Position numbers and translations under genes: made by a program | Shown: piece after piece, positions 49,899-52,179 of the stretch | Numbering within the stretch: position 1 is the first letter of the stretch | How the letters are laid out: each line of letters begins with the position of its first letter | Source: Candidatus Zixiibacteriota bacterium | Lineage (GTDB): Bacteria > JAAXHH01 | Direction: 5' to 3' | Assembly: GCA_016867335.1 (NCBI GenBank) | Contig: VGJU01000004.1 | Location: 1 to 52,179 of the forward strand | DNA: 52,179 nt | The notes under the pieces: generated by a model | What the model saw: the letters and a program-made list of their open reading frames with translations, nothing else | Database searches by the model: none | What the model was told of the DNA's origin: nothing

Positions 49899-51638
49899 TC
49901 AAAACCAGCGTCGCCAGAGCCTCCGGTCCTCGGAGCGGTTTGGAGACGTCTTAGCCACGTAGATGGTAGGCGAGGTATTGCCGATCTGATCCACGCGCCA
50001 TGCGCGGTAACCCTCCCGATTGGGTTCGAGCGATTCGCCCCGGATACGGCCTTTCCATATCTGGTTGAGCACGCTGTGCCAGAGAAAAGCGCCGCCGAGG
50101 TCTTCGACCAGCACCCGTTCGGCCTCGTGGTACAACCCCATCCGCCGTTCGGCATCCCCTACCACGGCTCCGGCCTGCCGCATAAGCCGGTCAAACAGAG
50201 AACTCGACCACGTATGTCGTCCGCCCGACATCCACAGGTTCATCAACGCCGTCGGATCGACATAGTCGAACCCGAACCGAACGAGTCCGAGTTGAAGCGT
50301 ATGTCGGTTGAGCGCTTCCATAAACGTTTTTACCTCCATCACCCGCATTTCCACTTCGATGTTCAGGTTTTGCCGAAGCATCGCTTGGATGGCTTCGCCC
50401 GCGTCGTTGACGGGTTTTGAGTCCGCACGCACCCAGAGTTCCACACTAGGGAAACCGCGTCCCTGTGGATACCCCGCTTCGGCAAGGCGACGGCGCGCCC
50501 GTTCGGGATCGTATGCCTGAAAGCTCTTGAGCGTCTCCGGACGAGCGGCGGGAAAACCGGCAGGAAGCATCGTATGCGCCGGAACGGCAAACCCCTGAAG
50601 CGCGGATCGCGTAAGCGCCTCGCGGTCGATAGCATGACTAAAGGCTTGGCGGATGCGTATGTCCGAAAATATCCCACTCTCTGTATTCATGGTTAGATAA
50701 TAGGTGGCAAAGTCCGTAAACGAATGCAGTTCGCCTGCCATCACAGGATCGGACGCGATCCGGCCTCGTTCCGCCTGGCTTAGAATGTCGGCGTAGTCTA
50801 CTTCGTCGGCTTCGTAGGCGGCAAGAATGGGCGGACGCGCCGACAGCGCGTAGAGCTTGGCGACCAGGGCCTCCATATACGGTTTTGCCGGGCCGTTGTA
50901 CTGGGGATTGGCTTTGAGTACGATACGGTTTCCCTTTGTCCAGTCGGCCAGATAAAACGGCCCGCTTGCAATCGAGGTTTCCGGTCGCGTGGACCAGGCG
51001 TCTCCGTGTTTTTCGACCGCTTGACGTGGCGAAACCCAACTGTCGATGAGCAGTTGGGGCAGATAGGCGCACACCTGCTCGGTTTCGACCGCAAGCGTAT
51101 AGTCGTCGACGGTACGGACGCCAAGCGAGTCTACAGGCATTTTTCCCGTGACGACCGAGGCCCAGTTTCGGATGGGACGGTAGTACCACTCTACATCGTA
51201 GGCGTTTTTGGGGTCGGCTCCGCGCCGGAAGGTATACACGTAGTCGTGCGCGGTCAGGGGGCGTCCATCGGAGAAAACCAGCCCGCGCCGGATGTAAAAA
51301 TACCAGATACGTCCGTCGCTGGATGCCGACCATTGTTCCGCTGCAGCGGGCAACAGATTGAAATCCTTATCCATCCGGAGCAACGGCTCAGCGATGATGG
51401 TGTTACCGTATACCCCTTTGTAGATGGTTCGGAACCATTCCATAAAATGGTTGTCCGGCTGGAAGCTGCGAAACACCTGTTCGGACGGTGGAGCGGCGTC
51501 TGATGGGAGCATGACGCCGATCGAGTTGACATAGCGCGGCGGGACCGCCGGTTGAGGCACGGCCGTCAGCCATACCGCGTTGCCGAAACAGACGCAGAGG
51601 GTCAGAAAAACGAGCAAAGCGCGATGATAAGGGGGCAT
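49899..51638 (-). CDS. Peptide/nickel-type ABC transporter substrate-binding protein (family 5)
   Basis: 579 residues. An N-terminal export signal (about 1-30, LVFLTLCVCFGNAVWLTAV) is followed by the SBP_bac_5 fold: EPLLRMDKDFNLLPAAAEQWSAS, GRIWYFYIRRGLVFSDGRPLTAHDYVYTFRR, and IRQAFSHAIDREAL are the hallmark segments of OppA/DppA-like proteins. The ATG at 51636-51638 (MPPYHRALL) is preferred to 51701 because the residues before are not signal-like. No permease or ATPase gene follows or precedes it here. The double-ATPase protein at 6.8 kb is a possible partner by family only. Confidence 0.9.
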   Translation of the reverse strand: MPPYHRALLVFLTLCVCFGNAVWLTAVPQPAVPPRYVNSIGVMLPSDAAPPSEQVFRSFQPDNHFMEWFRTIYKGVYGNTIIAEPLLRMDKDFNLLPAAAEQWSASSDGRIWYFYIRRGLVFSDGRPLTAHDYVYTFRRGADPKNAYDVEWYYRPIRNWASVVTGKMPVDSLGVRTVDDYTLAVETEQVCAYLPQLLIDSWVSPRQAVEKHGDAWSTRPETSIASGPFYLADWTKGNRIVLKANPQYNGPAKPYMEALVAKLYALSARPPILAAYEADEVDYADILSQAERGRIASDPVMAGELHSFTDFATYYLTMNTESGIFSDIRIRQAFSHAIDREALTRSALQGFAVPAHTMLPAGFPAARPETLKSFQAYDPERARRRLAEAGYPQGRGFPSVELWVRADSKPVNDAGEAIQAMLRQNLNIEVEMRVMEVKTFMEALNRHTLQLGLVRFGFDYVDPTALMNLWMSGGRHTWSSSLFDRLMRQAGAVVGDAERRMGLYHEAERVLVEDLGGAFLWHSVLNQIWKGRIRGESLEPNREGYRAWRVDQIGNTSPTIYVAKTSPNRSEDRRLWRRWF

Positions 51639-51843
51639 GAGACACCGCCTGAAAGGGATAAGACAAGGGGGTTTGCCCAAATATACACGCCCTTTGATCA
51701 AGCGACAAGCCGGATGGTTTTCTGCTTGCCCCGTCGAAAGCGAAATAGTACCATGTATCGGGCGGATTGGAACCTACGTAATACCCACAAGCGGTGCAAT
51801 AGACGTACGACCGGATTGCAAACCTTCCGTTTATGGAGGAGCA

Positions 51844-52179
51844 ATGGTGGTTTCAGGTGTAAAAGCGCTTACTTTTGATATTTTCGGCACGGTATTCGAC
51901 TGGCGGACGACGATTATCGGTGAAGGCGCGCGACTCGAACGGGAAAAGGGTATCCGGATCGACTGGCCGAATTTTTCCGACGCATGGCGCGGCGGTTACG
52001 AACCCGCCATGCACCGCGTACGGACCGGCGAACTGTCTTGGCTCAACATCGACCGATTGCACCGGATCATACTTGACGAACTCCTGGTCCGGTTTGGCAT
52101 CGAGGGGCTAAACGAGACGGAGAAAGACCATCTCAACCGGGTATGGCACCGCCTGATTCCATGGCCGGACGCGCTACCG
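51844..52179 (+). CDS. Haloacid dehalogenase type II-like protein (partial, cut by window end)
   Basis: The first 112 codons only. The HAD nucleophile is Asp12 in LTFDIFGTVFDW, the start expected of S-2-haloacid dehalogenases, which remove a halogen from 2-haloacids; the cap region begins afterwards. The ATG at 51844 has GGAGG 4-8 bases upstream. It is divergent from the binding-protein gene, with a 205-bp shared upstream region. A related phosphatase is the main alternative; motifs II and III lie outside the window. Confidence 0.8.
   Translation, partial: MVVSGVKALTFDIFGTVFDWRTTIIGEGARLEREKGIRIDWPNFSDAWRGGYEPAMHRVRTGELSWLNIDRLHRIILDELLVRFGIEGLNETEKDHLNRVWHRLIPWPDALP

Noticed and set aside
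1-52179. tRNA, rRNA, CRISPR arrays, insertion sequences
   Set aside because: I found no cloverleaf with an acceptor/T-loop pattern, no regular spaced repeats of CRISPR type and no transposase-like protein. This was done by eye and a covariance search could still find a small RNA.

Overview
This is a chromosomal window from a diderm (Gram-negative-type) bacterium with moderately high GC. Two family-9 (heptosyltransferase-type) glycosyltransferases, a beta-barrel outer-membrane protein, lipoprotein signals and a type IV pilin point to an outer membrane. Three phytanoyl-CoA-dioxygenase-like (PhyH) proteins, an N,N-dimethylformamidase-like/LamG protein, an Asp-box propeller protein and a surface protein ending in a FlgD/T9SS-like tail (motif NPFNPST) are a mix I associate with environmental lineages such as Poribacteria, Latescibacterota or other FCB relatives. 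That placement is an inference from gene content, not a phylogeny.

Layout. 0-6.7 kb: SprT-like metalloprotease, acylphosphatase, a structured intergenic repeat, apt, a histidine-kinase fragment without an ATPase domain, a type IV pilin behind a near-perfect sigma-54 promoter, and an rlmN-GT9-GT9 operon. 6.8-14.3 kb: a plus-strand catabolic/transport block with a double-ATPase ABC protein, PhyH, a PHP phosphoesterase, an ABC ATPase with a fused permease but no binding protein, and an MFS transporter. 14.3-24.8 kb, minus strand: TPR protein, two unknown genes, a Cys-cluster protein, then a 2-hydroxyacyl-CoA-dehydratase/double-activase operon with a small protein and a redox-disulfide (DUF1858-like) protein, preceded by a hybrid histidine kinase. 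25.1-31.6 kb: a frameshifted dienelactone hydrolase, then a minus-strand operon PhyH - sugar ABC permease - binding protein - ATPase - UMF1-type MFS.

31.8-35.1 kb: divergent propeller protein, a probable alpha/alpha-toroid carbohydrate-active protein and a frameshifted outer-membrane protein. 35.1-44.3 kb: murA, a broken lipoprotein, a second copy of the structured repeat, surE, a deoxyribonucleotidase-like HAD protein converging on surE, a large surface protein with an internal 280-bp duplication and a 2-nt frameshift, and leuS. 44.6-52.2 kb: DJ-1/PfpI protein coupled to the DMFase-like protein, a methyltransferase, a MazEF-type toxin-antitoxin pair with a palindromic operator, a third PhyH, a peptide-type binding protein, and a haloacid-dehalogenase gene cut by the window end.

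Themes: (1) PhyH oxygenases paired with uptake systems suggest oxidative attack on imported small organics. (2) The dehydratase/activase operon implies ATP-driven low-potential electron chemistry. (3) Four genes between 25 and 42 kb are broken by small indels or one nonsense codon, several in T runs; these may be real decay, programmed recoding or assembly errors. No tRNA, rRNA, CRISPR array or insertion sequence was recognised.
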